A stretch of DNA of 64,000 nt from Caldilineaceae bacterium. Its GTDB lineage: Bacteria; Chloroflexota; Anaerolineae; Caldilineales; Caldilineaceae. The stretch lies in NCBI GenBank assembly GCA_020634755.1, contig JACKBC010000015.1:62001-126000 (forward strand), in the 5' to 3' direction. Positions within the stretch are counted from its first letter, which is position 1. Each line of letters begins with the position of its first letter. Position numbers and translations under genes: made by a program. The notes under the pieces were generated by a model. It was not told where the DNA came from. It did no database searches and saw nothing but the letters and a program-made list of their open reading frames with translations. Below are positions 24,548 to 34,013 of the stretch, piece by piece.

Positions 24548-26491
24548 TTATCTTACTCGTCGTTTCTCGAAGATCTCAATCACATCGCCTTCTTGCAGCT
24601 GATCATCACCATTGGCGATCTTGATGCCGCACTCAAAGCCAGTGCGCACCTCGGCCACATCCTCGGTAAAGCGACGCAGCGTTTCGATGCGCGTGGGCGA
24701 CACAATTTCCGCGCCATCGCGCAATACGCGCACCTGGGCATTGCGCTTGACAATGCCATCGGTCACGTTGCAGCCGGCAATAAAACCACGCCGCAACTTG
24801 AAGGTTTGCAGCACCTGGGCGTGCCCAATGGTGAAATCTTCATAAATCGGCTCCAGCATGCCCGTGAGCGCGTCTTCAATATCTTCAATCATTTTATAGA
24901 TAATGTTGTAGAGCCGAATCTCCACGCCGGAAGCTTCAGCGCGCACCTGGGCCGAACGATCCACATCGACGCTGAAGCCAATGATGATGGCATCGCTGGC
25001 CTCGGCCAACATAACGTCCGATTCGGAAATGTTGCCAATGGCCGCCTGCAAAATCTTGATGTCAACTTCTTCATTTTTGAGCTCGCTCAGGCTGGCCACC
25101 ACTGGCTCCAAAGTGCCCTGCATGTCGGCGCGCACGATGAGATTGAGCGTCTTGGTTTCGCCGCTTTCAAAGCGAGCGAAGAGATCATCCAGCGACACCT
25201 GGCGCGTAGATGGACGTTTGGCGGCTTCTTCCGCCTCCTGTCGCCGCTCGTCGGACAGGCGGCGCGCGTCTTTATCCGAGCGGACGCGGGCCATTACATC
25301 GCCGGCCTTGGGCACATCCTGCAAGCCGAGTAGAACCACGGGCGTGCTTGGCCCGGCCTGCGAAATCTGGTTGCCCTCATAGTCGAACATGGCCTTGATG
25401 CGGCCCCAGGTTGTGCCTACCACCACGGCATCCCCTTTGAGCAGCGTACCATTTTGGATCAACACCGTCGCAGTTGCACCGCGGTATTTGTCCAGCTCGG
25501 CCTCAATAACGGTGCCGGCGCAGGCGCCTTTGGGGTTGGCCTTATATTCTTCCAGCTCGGCCACCACCAAAATGTTTTCCAGCAGATCATCAATGCCCGT
25601 ATTTTGGAGTGCGGAGACGGGCACCACAATGGTCTCGCCGCCCCATTCTTCGGGCTGCAACCCTTCTTGCGAAAGTTCTTCCATGACGCGCTGTACATTG
25701 GCGTTGGCTTTATCCACCTTATTGAGCGCCACCACAATTTGCACGTCAGCGGCCCGCGCATGACTAATGGCCTCTTTGGTTTGCGGCATAACGCCGTCAT
25801 CGGCCGCCACCACCAGCACCACAATGTCTGTCACCTGGGCGCCGCGGGAGCGCATAGAGGTGAATGCTTCATGACCCGGCGTGTCGATAAAGGTGATCTT
25901 CTGCCCGTTGATCGTCACTTGGTAGGCGCCCGTGCGCTGAGTAATGCCGCCAGCTTCGGTGTCTACCACGTTGGTGTTGCGGATGCGGTCGAGCAGCGTG
26001 GTTTTGCCGTGATCCACATGGCCCAGCACCGCCACCACTGGCGGACGCAGCACCAGATTATCTTCCGATTCGCTTTCCAATATTTGGTCCACCAGCGTTT
26101 TGCGGCGCGCGGGCACGTCCGAGTCCTCTTCTTCCTCTTCGTCGGACTCCTCAATTTCCGGCCAGGCAATGCCGACCCCCAGCTCTTCGCCAATGATTAC
26201 TGCGGTATCGTGGTCAATATTGTGCGTAATGGGCGCCATAATGCCGAACTGCATCAGCACCTTAATCAGGTCGATGGGACTGCGATTCATTAAGGTTGCC
26301 AGATCGCGCACGGTAATGTAATCGCCGACAATGACTTCGGTGGGTAGCGGCTTTTTTGCAGCCTCATTGGCCGCTTTGGGGCGCGGCCCCTGACCATTTG
26401 GGCGTTTGGCATTTTTGGCGCCATTCATGCCGTTGTTGCCCTTGTGTTGCCCTGGCCGCGCCTTTTGTTGTGTTCTATTTTTTGTTGCCAT
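24548..26491 (-). CDS. infB: Translation initiation factor IF-2
   Basis: GTPase that places initiator tRNA on the ribosome. 647 residues from ATG 26491, which has GGGGAGG nine bases upstream; a TTG six codons earlier lies inside that SD and is rejected. A short basic N-terminus is followed by one IF2_N helix set (about 57-110), an acidic stretch, and then the G domain: GHVDHGKTT (G1), FIDTPGHEAF (G3), ALNKVDK (G4). Domains II, III and IV follow, ending KIANGDDQLQEGDVIEIFEK. This is a short IF-2 with a reduced N-terminal region. Confidence 0.97.
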   Translation of the reverse strand: MATKNRTQQKARPGQHKGNNGMNGAKNAKRPNGQGPRPKAANEAAKKPLPTEVIVGDYITVRDLATLMNRSPIDLIKVLMQFGIMAPITHNIDHDTAVIIGEELGVGIAWPEIEESDEEEEEDSDVPARRKTLVDQILESESEDNLVLRPPVVAVLGHVDHGKTTLLDRIRNTNVVDTEAGGITQRTGAYQVTINGQKITFIDTPGHEAFTSMRSRGAQVTDIVVLVVAADDGVMPQTKEAISHARAADVQIVVALNKVDKANANVQRVMEELSQEGLQPEEWGGETIVVPVSALQNTGIDDLLENILVVAELEEYKANPKGACAGTVIEAELDKYRGATATVLIQNGTLLKGDAVVVGTTWGRIKAMFDYEGNQISQAGPSTPVVLLGLQDVPKAGDVMARVRSDKDARRLSDERRQEAEEAAKRPSTRQVSLDDLFARFESGETKTLNLIVRADMQGTLEPVVASLSELKNEEVDIKILQAAIGNISESDVMLAEASDAIIIGFSVDVDRSAQVRAEASGVEIRLYNIIYKMIEDIEDALTGMLEPIYEDFTIGHAQVLQTFKLRRGFIAGCNVTDGIVKRNAQVRVLRDGAEIVSPTRIETLRRFTEDVAEVRTGFECGIKIANGDDQLQEGDVIEIFEKRRVR

Positions 26492-26660
26492 ATAAGCAAA
26501 CCTCCCCAATCTTCAATGAGTTCGAAAATCCACCTCGGCCCTGGCGAAAATCAGACCGACTACTTTTTGTCTCCGGGCAGACAACGTCTTCAGCAGAGAG
26601 CGAGTCAATAGCTCTTCTCTGCTGGATGAACAATCGCCAGGTGCTACGTTTTACGGTTAT

Positions 26661-26737
26661 AAGACTTACACAAGCCTGGTGTAAAGATTGCCTGACAGTT
26701 TGATTGCCTGACAGCTTATAGAAACAGTGTAAGTCGT
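26661..26737. repeat. R2 element, diverged copy
   Basis: Ends AAGACTTACACAAGCCTGG and GTGTAAGTCGT, matching the R2 terminal repeats with a few changes. The middle carries a 16-bp direct duplication, GATTGCCTGACAGTTT / GATTGCCTGACAGCTT. It lies upstream of infB. Confidence 0.6.
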
Positions 26738-26993
26738 AAATATTTAAACAGAAACAGGGACAAAAGAGCGACTGGATGTGTCTTGTAGCAAAGGCAAAAA
26801 CAGACTTGCCACAGGAGGAAACAGCACAAAGCTTATCTGCCCGCTGTAAAACAGCAAGCAAGACAAACGTGGAAATATGAGAGGATAGGCCAAACGAAGC
26901 AATACTACATGATTTTCAAACTAAATCATGCGCTTACCCTCCATGGTGCTGCACCGTGAAATTGCCCAACGTCACTCGTTATACCATGCATAT

Positions 26994-27102
26994 GTTGAAA
27001 AATTGAGCGTGCAATTTGCATACTTACCCGGCGACGCTCAATTTGTTCAACACGGCTTAATATACCGGCTGGTATACGGGGGCGCTCTCTAGAGAGGAGC
27101 GC
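26994..27102. repeat. Three palindromes in a row between ylxR and infB
   Basis: (1) 26994-27051: GTTGAAAAATTGAGCGT pairs with ACGCTCAATTTGTTCAAC (one bulge), with a 22-23-base loop. (2) 27061-27076: TATACCGGCTGGTATA. (3) 27082-27102: GCGCTC...GAGCGC around the 12-bp perfect palindrome CTCTCTAGAGAG. They lie in the ~690-bp gap where many genomes have ylxQ. No open frame of quality is seen there. Confidence 0.7.
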
Positions 27103-27185
27103 GTTGCGCAAGCATATGAAGCCCATCATAGCCTCGCTTGTTGCAATTTCCTGGTAGTCAGTTCGCCAATTTTGTTCATGATCTG

Positions 27186-27461
27186 CTATTCAGTTTCCGG
27201 CAAATCCTGCATGTAATTCATTAATTCCTGCCGATTTGCCGCACTTAATTTAATGCGTAATGCCTGTTCAATCCGATTTGATTCAATCACTGCCTGCCAA
27301 CATGTACGGCTGGGATGTAAATATGCACCGCGCCCGGCCTGCTTGCCCGTGGGATCGACCTCTACGCGTCCATCTACACGCACCAACCGCACTAGGCCTC
27401 GTTTCCCCGCCACCGTGCGGCAGGCAATGCAAGTACGCTGCGGCACATGTTTGGGTTTCAT
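27186..27461 (-). CDS. ylxR: YlxR family protein (RnpM type)
   Basis: 91 residues. The diagnostic start MKPKHVPQRTCIACR is followed by KRGLVRLVRVDGRVEVDPTGKQAGRGAYL (quoted in outline, residues 20-48) and a C-terminal RIKLS helix. YlxR proteins bind RNA; the Bacillus member modulates RNase P. It lies between nusA and infB, the standard order, 85 bp after nusA. Confidence 0.93.
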   Translation of the reverse strand: MKPKHVPQRTCIACRTVAGKRGLVRLVRVDGRVEVDPTGKQAGRGAYLHPSRTCWQAVIESNRIEQALRIKLSAANRQELMNYMQDLPETE

Positions 27462-27546
27462 TTAGGGTCTGTCCATAAATTCTCTTTGGCGAGCTTTGCA
27501 ACCCGACACAGCCAGGCAAATTGCTCCCCAATTTACGGATAGATTC

Positions 27547-29292
27547 TTAATAATACCCATCGTACCCGTCGTCATCTTCAAAGGTTCCCTGGCGCTTGCG
27601 TCGCGTACGGCTCTTTTTGTCCGTTTTGCTCGCCTTTTTGCTCTTGGTCTTTTTGGTTTTGCTTTTGGCTGTGAAGTCTTCTTCATCCTCTTCGTCAAAG
27701 ACGAGTTCATCTTCATCCAAGCCCACAAGCAATTCTGCCGGGATTTCAAAGTCGTTGCTGTCCACGTCAATCTTTTTGCGTTGTCCCATGCGCGACCGCA
27801 ACATATCGGCCGTGATCACATCGGGCAGCTCTTCTTCCGCCGTGTCAGCCGCTTCTTCCTCATCATCCGCTTGACCCAAATTGAGCAATGCCTCTTCTTC
27901 TTTGGCATCATAAACGGGGAATTGTTCAATAAAGGTTTGCTCTTCGCGCGCCGCGGCCGCAGCTTCTTCAAACGAAACGTTCGGTGGCTGGGCCGATTTT
28001 TCGTCGGCCTGCGCCAGATCCTCTAAAGAGGGCAGGCTAATATCGGACGGATCGACCAATTCACGGTTGGACGCATCCATCTCTTCCAGAATACGGGCCG
28101 CTTCGCGCATGCGATCTTCGGCATCGTTGCCGGCCGTTCGGTCCTCTTTACGCAACAGCTGCTCGGCATAGGCCAGCAGATCGCCACCCTTGCCGCTAGT
28201 CATGGACCCGTCGTGCTGCGGGAACTGCTTGTCCAAACCTTCGGCAATGGCTTCGCTTTCGCTCTTAATGTCGATGCGCCAACCGGTCAATTTGGCGGCC
28301 AAGCGAGCATTTTGTCCCTCTTTGCCAATGGCCAAACTCAACTGGCGATCCGGCACCACCACAGTTGCTGTTTTGATGGCATTTTTGTCGTCCAGCAAAA
28401 CGTGCGCCACTTTGGCCGGGCTGAGCGCGTTGGAAATATAGCTGTAGACATCGGGGCTCCATTCGACCACGTCGATCTTTTCGTTGCCCAGCTCCGTCAC
28501 AATATTTTGAATGCGCAACCCGCGCATCCCCACGCAGCTACCCACCGGATCCACACCGGGTACTGTGGCCACGACGGCCGCTTTGCTGCGCGCGCCTGGC
28601 TCACGGGCAATCGACTTGATTTCCACAATGCCATCGCGTATTTCTGGAATCTCCTGCTCCATGAGGCGGCGCAACAGATTACGATGTGTGCGGCTCAACT
28701 TGATGACCGGGCCACGCGAACTCTTGTGCACATCGACCACATACACTTTAACATAGTCGCCGCGGCGCATATATTCACCGGAAATCTGCTCTTCTCTGAG
28801 CAGCAGACATTCGTGTTTTTCATCTAACATCAACGTCACCGCACCAGAAACTGAATCGACGCTGCGTACCTGCGCGTTGAGCAATTCTCCCGTGCGATGG
28901 GCAAAGTTTTCGTATACCGTATCGCGCTCAGCTTCGCGAATACGTTGTAGAATCACCTGCTTGGCCGTTTGGGCGGCAATGCGGCCAAAGTTGTCCGGCT
29001 TGGTCTCCACTTTGATCACATCGCCGAGTTCAGCCGTTGGCACTGTCTTATGTGCGTCTTGCAGGGTGATTTCGGTGCGCAAGTTGATCACGTCGTCCAC
29101 GACTTCGCGTTCGGCAAACACGCGCATTTCGCCCGTGACCCGATCCACTTCAGCCGATACGTTGGCGACCGATCCGTAGTTGCGCTTGTATGCCGATATC
29201 AGTGCCGCTTCAATCGCTTCAAAAATGACCTCGCGATCCAAACCTTTATCAATTGCTACCTGATTAATGCCGGCAATCAAAGCTTTAGACAT
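27547..29292 (-). CDS. nusA: Transcription factor NusA with a long charged tail
   Basis: Controls pausing, termination and antitermination. 581 residues. The N-terminal RNA-polymerase-binding domain (1-130) is followed by S1 (about 131-200, LLNAQVRSVDSVSG) and two KH domains (about 200-345, GVDPVGSCVGMRGLRIQ and LAIGKEGQNARLAAKLTGW). After residue about 350 comes a 200-residue acidic region, then a Lys/Arg-rich block (KTKKTKSKKASK) and an acidic end in DDGYDGYY. The tail is not a NusA AR repeat. GAGGAG lies 12 bases before ATG. rimP, which usually precedes nusA, is absent here. Confidence 0.96.
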   Translation of the reverse strand: MSKALIAGINQVAIDKGLDREVIFEAIEAALISAYKRNYGSVANVSAEVDRVTGEMRVFAEREVVDDVINLRTEITLQDAHKTVPTAELGDVIKVETKPDNFGRIAAQTAKQVILQRIREAERDTVYENFAHRTGELLNAQVRSVDSVSGAVTLMLDEKHECLLLREEQISGEYMRRGDYVKVYVVDVHKSSRGPVIKLSRTHRNLLRRLMEQEIPEIRDGIVEIKSIAREPGARSKAAVVATVPGVDPVGSCVGMRGLRIQNIVTELGNEKIDVVEWSPDVYSYISNALSPAKVAHVLLDDKNAIKTATVVVPDRQLSLAIGKEGQNARLAAKLTGWRIDIKSESEAIAEGLDKQFPQHDGSMTSGKGGDLLAYAEQLLRKEDRTAGNDAEDRMREAARILEEMDASNRELVDPSDISLPSLEDLAQADEKSAQPPNVSFEEAAAAAREEQTFIEQFPVYDAKEEEALLNLGQADDEEEAADTAEEELPDVITADMLRSRMGQRKKIDVDSNDFEIPAELLVGLDEDELVFDEEDEEDFTAKSKTKKTKSKKASKTDKKSRTRRKRQGTFEDDDGYDGYY

Positions 29293-29358
29293 GCGTTGCT
29301 TATACTCCTCTGAACTATATCCGCAAAACTATAATACCTTGCCGCAGAACGGAATCGG

Positions 29359-29437
29359 TACACCGCAACGGTGTTGGCGATAGTGGCGTCGGTCTCAATT
29401 TGTGAATCCGGCCCCATCGCGCGCCATTGCGATCTAA
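29359..29437 (+). repeat. R1 dispersed repeat, copy in the nusA leader
   Basis: Starts TACACCGCAACGGTGTTGGC and ends CGCGCCATTGCGATCTAATA. It lies between the candidate nusA promoter and the nusA ATG, so it would be transcribed as part of the leader. Confidence 0.8.
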
Positions 29438-29456
29438 TAATACCCGTACAATAAGA

Positions 29457-29478
29457 AAAGTGGGGGAGTCCCCACTTT
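29457..29478 (-). terminator. Intrinsic terminator-like hairpin upstream of nusA
   Basis: On the reverse strand AAAGTGGGG-ACTC-CCCCACTTT forms a 9-bp stem with a 4-base loop, followed by TCTTATT. It lies downstream of the promoter at 29561-29589 and upstream of nusA. It may be an attenuator, or the end of the tgt operon transcript. Confidence 0.7.
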
Positions 29479-29560
29479 CAGGCGTGCAAAGTAAACTTCG
29501 AGTAAACCTACCTAAACCATCGCGTAAACTTACCGCGTACCTCGAAAAACGATTGTGAGT

Positions 29561-29589
29561 ATAATATCACACTTGGATCGATTGCACAA
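29561..29589 (-). promoter_or_regulatory. Candidate nusA operon promoter
   Basis: Reverse strand: TTGTGC (29589-29584), a 17-base spacer and TATTAT (29566-29561). The leader to the nusA ATG would be about 260 bases and contains the hairpin at 29457-29478 and an R1 copy. Confidence 0.55.
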
Positions 29590-29772
29590 GTTTTTCACAG
29601 ACAGCTATTCTCAATTTAAGCCTAAATCGTTGGTCTTTATTTCTATTTAAAGCGGTGGCATTTTTACAGTTTATGGTCAGCCGCCCACCAAATCTGTCTG
29701 CGAATTTGCCCCATCCATCTGCATGCAAACGAGGCTTTGAAAAAGCCGGTGACTCGTTTGGGAAAAGGCAGT

Positions 29773-30690
29773 TTAGCGCACCGGCGCGCTAAACTGTTGC
29801 ACAATGCCTTGGCCAGCGGGGCTCAATACGAAGTCGACAAAGCGGGCGGGCCAGCCTTTGGGCGCACCCTTGCTCACCAGCATAAGCGGATATATGAGCG
29901 GGTATTGTTGGGCGGCCAAATTGTTAATATATGGGAACTCACCATCCACCGCTAGCACCCGCACCTCCACATCGGTCTGTATCTCGGCTCTGTTTGGTAC
30001 AGGTGTAGCTGCCGACTGGGGTGCAGGTGGCATGTCGGCCCCAGGTACATTTTCCGTCAGCTGCGCCGCCACAAATGAGCGCGAAACATATCCAATGGCC
30101 AGCGGATTTTTGCCCACAAAGTCAACTACATCAGCGCTGGTGGGCATGACAATGGCGGTGAGCGAAACCTGTTCTGCCCCCATAATGCGCTCTTCAAAGA
30201 GCATGCGGGCGCCGCTGCCGTCCTCACGACTCACCAACAGAATATCGCCGTCGGCGCCTCCTACCTCCTGCCAGTTTAGGAGTTTGCCATCAAAAATATC
30301 GCGCAGCTGCACCGCCGTCAAACTCTCCACTTTATTGGTATGATGCACAACCAGCGCCAGTCCATCAATCCCAATGGGCGTGCGCACCAAATTGCGCAAT
30401 TCCGCGGCTATTGTTTCATCGGCGGCTGGGGGCGCCAGGATGGAGGCCGCCAGATCGATTTTGCCAGCCGCCACATCTTGCTGGCCCAATGTGCTGCCGC
30501 CACCCCGTAGATCAAACACGACGTTGGCATGGCGCCGGCTAAACTCTTCGGTCAGCGCCAGCAAGACGGGACGCATGCTGTTGGCGCCGGCAATGCGAAT
30601 CAATACGGGCTGAGGCGTGGTCACCGGGCTTTGCGTACAGCCGGCGCTTAGGCACATGGCCAAAAGGCAAAGCGATACAAGCAATCTCAT
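29773..30690 (-). CDS. PstS-like substrate-binding lipoprotein
   Basis: 305 residues. The signal peptide ends in the lipobox LSAGC (C19). The PBP fold follows: IRIAGANSMRPVLLALTEEF, then DLRGGGSTLGQQDVAAGKIDL, a 'G.DGLALVVH' strand and SREDGSGARMLFEERI, the phosphate-binding-like loop seen in PstS proteins. Near 222-236 there is a Pro/Ala-rich insertion. Phosphate or another oxyanion is the likely ligand. No pst permease genes are nearby; instead it follows tgt by four bases in the operon histidine kinase-tgt-this gene. It could feed a sensor or be a left-over solute receptor. Confidence 0.87.
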   Translation of the reverse strand: MRLLVSLCLLAMCLSAGCTQSPVTTPQPVLIRIAGANSMRPVLLALTEEFSRRHANVVFDLRGGGSTLGQQDVAAGKIDLAASILAPPAADETIAAELRNLVRTPIGIDGLALVVHHTNKVESLTAVQLRDIFDGKLLNWQEVGGADGDILLVSREDGSGARMLFEERIMGAEQVSLTAIVMPTSADVVDFVGKNPLAIGYVSRSFVAAQLTENVPGADMPPAPQSAATPVPNRAEIQTDVEVRVLAVDGEFPYINNLAAQQYPLIYPLMLVSKGAPKGWPARFVDFVLSPAGQGIVQQFSAPVR

Positions 30691-30694
30691 AAAG

Positions 30695-31864
30695 TTACAG
30701 ACTCTGCATGGCGTTCACGCGGCGCTGGCGCTGTTCGTGGCGCACCTTTTGGTTGCTGATCTGATAATCGGCTAAAAATTGCGCCCGAAAATCGGCAAAT
30801 TTCCCCTGTTCAATGGCCTGGCGGATCTGCGCCATTAAGCGACTCATAAAGCGTACATTGTGAATGGTGCCAAACCGCAATGCGCTGATTTCACCGGCTT
30901 TATAGAGGTGGCGTAAATAGGCGCGGCTAAAGGTGCGGCATACATAACAATCGCAATCTTCCTGAATGGGCCGCTCATCTTCGGCATATTGAGCGTTGCG
31001 AATATTGAGACGACCGTGCGGCGTGAGGAAGGCGCCATTGCGCGCAATGCGCGTGGGCAGCACGCAGTCGAACATATCCACCCCGCGATAGACGGCCTCT
31101 ACTATGTCTTCCGGCGCGCCCACCCCCATCAAATAGCGCGGTTTGTTGGCGGGCATGGCCGGGCAAGTTTCGTCTAGCGTGGCGTACATTTGCTCTTTGG
31201 TTTCACCAACGGCCAGCCCACCAATGGCGTAGCCCGGAAAATCCAATTCGCTCAAAAACTGAGCGCTCTGCACGCGCAGATCGGCAAAAATCCCCCCCTG
31301 CACAATGCCAAAGAGCGCCTGATCACCCCGCTGTTGGGCCGCACGACATCGTTCGGCCCAGCGATGTGTGCGCGCCAGCGCCTGCTGCATATAGTCGCGA
31401 TCCAGTGGCTCGGCACATTCATCGAGCACCATAATAATATCGGCGCCCAGCGCCTCCTCGATCTCTATCACCTTTTCGGGCGTAAAATAGTGGCGGCTGC
31501 CGTCAATGTGTGAATTGAAAAGCACGCCGTCTTCATCCAACTTGCGCCGGTGAGCCAGGCTAAAAACTTGGTAACCGCCCGAGTCGGTCAACATGGGGCC
31601 GGGCCATTGCATAAACTGATGCAGCCCGCCCAGCTGTTTCACGAGTTGGTGACCGGGGCGCAGATAGAGATGATATGTATTGGCCAAAATTAGCGTACAT
31701 TCTAATTCGGTCAGATCGCGCGGTTCGAGTGTTTTGACGTTGGCCAGCGTGCCCACGGGGGCAAAGGCGGGCATAGGGATGACGCCGTGGGGCGTCTGGA
31801 ACTGACCACGGCGGGCGTGGCCTTCACAATGGCTTAAATCAAAAGTGAAAGGTGGAATTGACAT
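30695..31864 (-). CDS. tgt: tRNA-guanine transglycosylase (queuine/preQ1)
   Basis: Exchanges guanine 34 of GUN anticodons for preQ1 during queuosine synthesis. 389 residues from ATG 31864, one base after the histidine-kinase stop; the longer frame upstream lies inside the kinase gene and is rejected. Motifs: MLTDSGGYQVFSL with the catalytic Asp, FGIVQGGIF, YAIGGLAVGE, FDCVLPTRIARNG with the nucleophile Asp, and the zinc set CDCYVCRTFSRAYLRHLY with a further His from the following segment. Confidence 0.96.
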   Translation of the reverse strand: MSIPPFTFDLSHCEGHARRGQFQTPHGVIPMPAFAPVGTLANVKTLEPRDLTELECTLILANTYHLYLRPGHQLVKQLGGLHQFMQWPGPMLTDSGGYQVFSLAHRRKLDEDGVLFNSHIDGSRHYFTPEKVIEIEEALGADIIMVLDECAEPLDRDYMQQALARTHRWAERCRAAQQRGDQALFGIVQGGIFADLRVQSAQFLSELDFPGYAIGGLAVGETKEQMYATLDETCPAMPANKPRYLMGVGAPEDIVEAVYRGVDMFDCVLPTRIARNGAFLTPHGRLNIRNAQYAEDERPIQEDCDCYVCRTFSRAYLRHLYKAGEISALRFGTIHNVRFMSRLMAQIRQAIEQGKFADFRAQFLADYQISNQKVRHEQRQRRVNAMQSL

Positions 31865-31865
31865 T

Positions 31866-34013
31866 CTATTTGACTTTGGGCGACTCTTGTTCGTAGAGAT
31901 TAACCAGCGGCACGATAACGGAAACACGCGTACCGTTCTCGCCATCTGGCCGGGGCGACAAAACCTCAAGCTTGCCGCCCAGCAGCGTGGTGCGCTCGTT
32001 CATATTGAGTATACCAAAGCTGCCCAGCTCATCATACTTTTCCAGCACGGCATCATAATCAAAGCCGCTGCCATCATCTTCAATGGCCAGAGAGAATTGA
32101 CCGTTGTCCACATGGATGGATAGCCAGATTTCCGTGGCCGCGGCATGTTTGCGCACGTTGTTGACCGCCTCTTGGATAATGCTGAAAATGGCATTGGCCG
32201 CTTTGGGAGGAATGTCATCGGGGATGTGATTGACGCCCACATTAATCTTCAATTGGGTGGAACGCGTCAACTGGCGGTGATAGGACTCAATGGCCGAGAT
32301 GAGTCCGCGGCTCTCCAGCGTAATGGGCCGCAACTCAAAGAGAAGCGTCCGCACCTCACGGTTGGCCTGGCGGCCATATTCTTCCAGGCGGTCGATCTCG
32401 TCAAAGACCTTCTCCATTTGCTGCCGGCTCAACATCTGGCGCACCAAGTCCAAATTCATAATGATCAGGCTCAACATCTGCGCCGTGTTGTCGTGCAGAT
32501 CGCGCGCAATGCGGTGGCGCACTTCCTCCTGGGCGCGGATAATGCGTTCTTGTTCCACGCGCAAGTTTTGATAGAGTTCGGCATTGCGCAGCGCAATGGC
32601 CGCCTGATGCGCAAACGTTTGCAGCAGATCGCGCTTTTCTTGCGAGAAAAGCTGGCCGCTCAGTGAATAGACCACAATGATCCCGGTAATGCGGTCGCGG
32701 TGCATCAACGGGGCGGCGGCAATGGCGCTCTGTTGCAACTCGGGCGAAGTGGCCCAAGGAATGGGGTTGCGATAGGTGGCGCGGTCGCCGCGATGGTGCA
32801 AGCACCAGTCGCTAATTTTCTCGTTGAGAAAGACCTGGCGCGGCTGCTCCACCCCCTCGGCGCGATGGCCGGCGCTGGCGCGCAGCTCCAAACGCCGGCT
32901 GTTGGGGCGTACCAATAGCAGTTCACTGCGATCCGCAGACAATATTTCTAGAATGCTGTGCGTAATTTTGTTGAGAATGGCCGAAACGTCCAGCTCGCTG
33001 TTGATGGTCTGGCTCAGTTCGTTGAGCGTGGCCAGCTCGCTTACCTTTTCTTGTTCCCGAGCAAACAGCCGGGCATTCTCCAGCGAAATGGCTACCTGCT
33101 GCCCCATGATGGCCAGCCAGTTTTTGTCTTCGTCGGTAAAGCCAACCTGGTCGGCCTTGTTCAACACTTGCAGCACGCCAATGGTGCGCTCTTTGATGCG
33201 CAGCGGTACGCACAAAATGCTGCGCGTGTGAAAGCCGGTTTGCGCATCCATGGCAGGGTCATGCAAAACGGAATGCTCTACATCATTTACAATGATTGAT
33301 GCGCCATTTTGCGCCACCCACCCCACAATGCCGCGGTCCATGGGCATGCGCTTCTCTTCCAGTTTTTGCGCGGCGCTGCCCTGCGTAATCATAAAGATCA
33401 GCTCGCGGTTTTCAAAATCTATGCGGTATAACGTAGATGCCTCTGCGTTGAGGACGCTGGCGGCCATGTGGGTGGCCTGGTTGAGGACGGTGTGCAGATC
33501 GAGCGAACTGGTTAGATCTTGCGTCACCATGTAGAGCAGATTGGCGCGTTCAAAACGCTCTTGGGCGTCGAGCATATAGCTGGCGCGCAGGGCGTTGCCG
33601 GCAAAAAGCTGAATCAGATCATATAGAACTGACTGTTCTGCTTTGATAAATCCATCGGGCGGAAAGAGGAAACTCACACAGCCTCTGTGCATCTGTTCCA
33701 CCATAATGCGCACATGGACAAGCTGGCTGCCGTCGTCTTGGATAAGCCAGGTAACGGGATGTGGTCGCTTATCAATAAATGCGCGCTGCCATTCTTGCAA
33801 TAAGGGCTCCAACTCGGGCGGCCATTCGCCCGCCCGGTAATTATTGTGCTCCAAGATATAAAGCGGTTCTAGTAGAGATAGAGAGACAGCACGCGCTTTA
33901 ACATGGCGACACAATAATTCAACCCCACGTTGCCAGTAGCGGTCAAACAGCCGATCTTCGATCAGGTTATTCAGTTCGCATAATGCGGAAATCAAAGATG
34001 GTGAATTTAACAT
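31866..34013 (-). CDS. Cytosolic multi-GAF histidine kinase (HisKA_3, NarL-partner type)
   Basis: 715 residues, no membrane segment. A GAF-like region at about 10-150 is followed by clear GAF domains at about 165-315 and 335-485. The HisKA_3 dimerisation helix follows, with the phosphorylated His at H507 (RHRIARDLHDNTAQML). The HATPase domain has AIFSIIQEAVNNVRKHA (N box), IEDDGSGFD (G1) and GSFGILNMNERTTLLGG (G2). Kinases of this class signal to NarL/LuxR-type regulators, and none is adjacent. The GAF domains lack an obvious Cys for a bilin, so the ligand or redox input is unknown. First gene of the operon with tgt and the PstS-like gene. Confidence 0.93.
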   Translation of the reverse strand: MLNSPSLISALCELNNLIEDRLFDRYWQRGVELLCRHVKARAVSLSLLEPLYILEHNNYRAGEWPPELEPLLQEWQRAFIDKRPHPVTWLIQDDGSQLVHVRIMVEQMHRGCVSFLFPPDGFIKAEQSVLYDLIQLFAGNALRASYMLDAQERFERANLLYMVTQDLTSSLDLHTVLNQATHMAASVLNAEASTLYRIDFENRELIFMITQGSAAQKLEEKRMPMDRGIVGWVAQNGASIIVNDVEHSVLHDPAMDAQTGFHTRSILCVPLRIKERTIGVLQVLNKADQVGFTDEDKNWLAIMGQQVAISLENARLFAREQEKVSELATLNELSQTINSELDVSAILNKITHSILEILSADRSELLLVRPNSRRLELRASAGHRAEGVEQPRQVFLNEKISDWCLHHRGDRATYRNPIPWATSPELQQSAIAAAPLMHRDRITGIIVVYSLSGQLFSQEKRDLLQTFAHQAAIALRNAELYQNLRVEQERIIRAQEEVRHRIARDLHDNTAQMLSLIIMNLDLVRQMLSRQQMEKVFDEIDRLEEYGRQANREVRTLLFELRPITLESRGLISAIESYHRQLTRSTQLKINVGVNHIPDDIPPKAANAIFSIIQEAVNNVRKHAAATEIWLSIHVDNGQFSLAIEDDGSGFDYDAVLEKYDELGSFGILNMNERTTLLGGKLEVLSPRPDGENGTRVSVIVPLVNLYEQESPKVK

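Noticed and set aside
26926..27129. 67-codon reverse frame between ylxR and infB as a ylxQ replacement
   Set aside because: It spans the palindrome cluster, has no L7Ae-like motifs and no SD.
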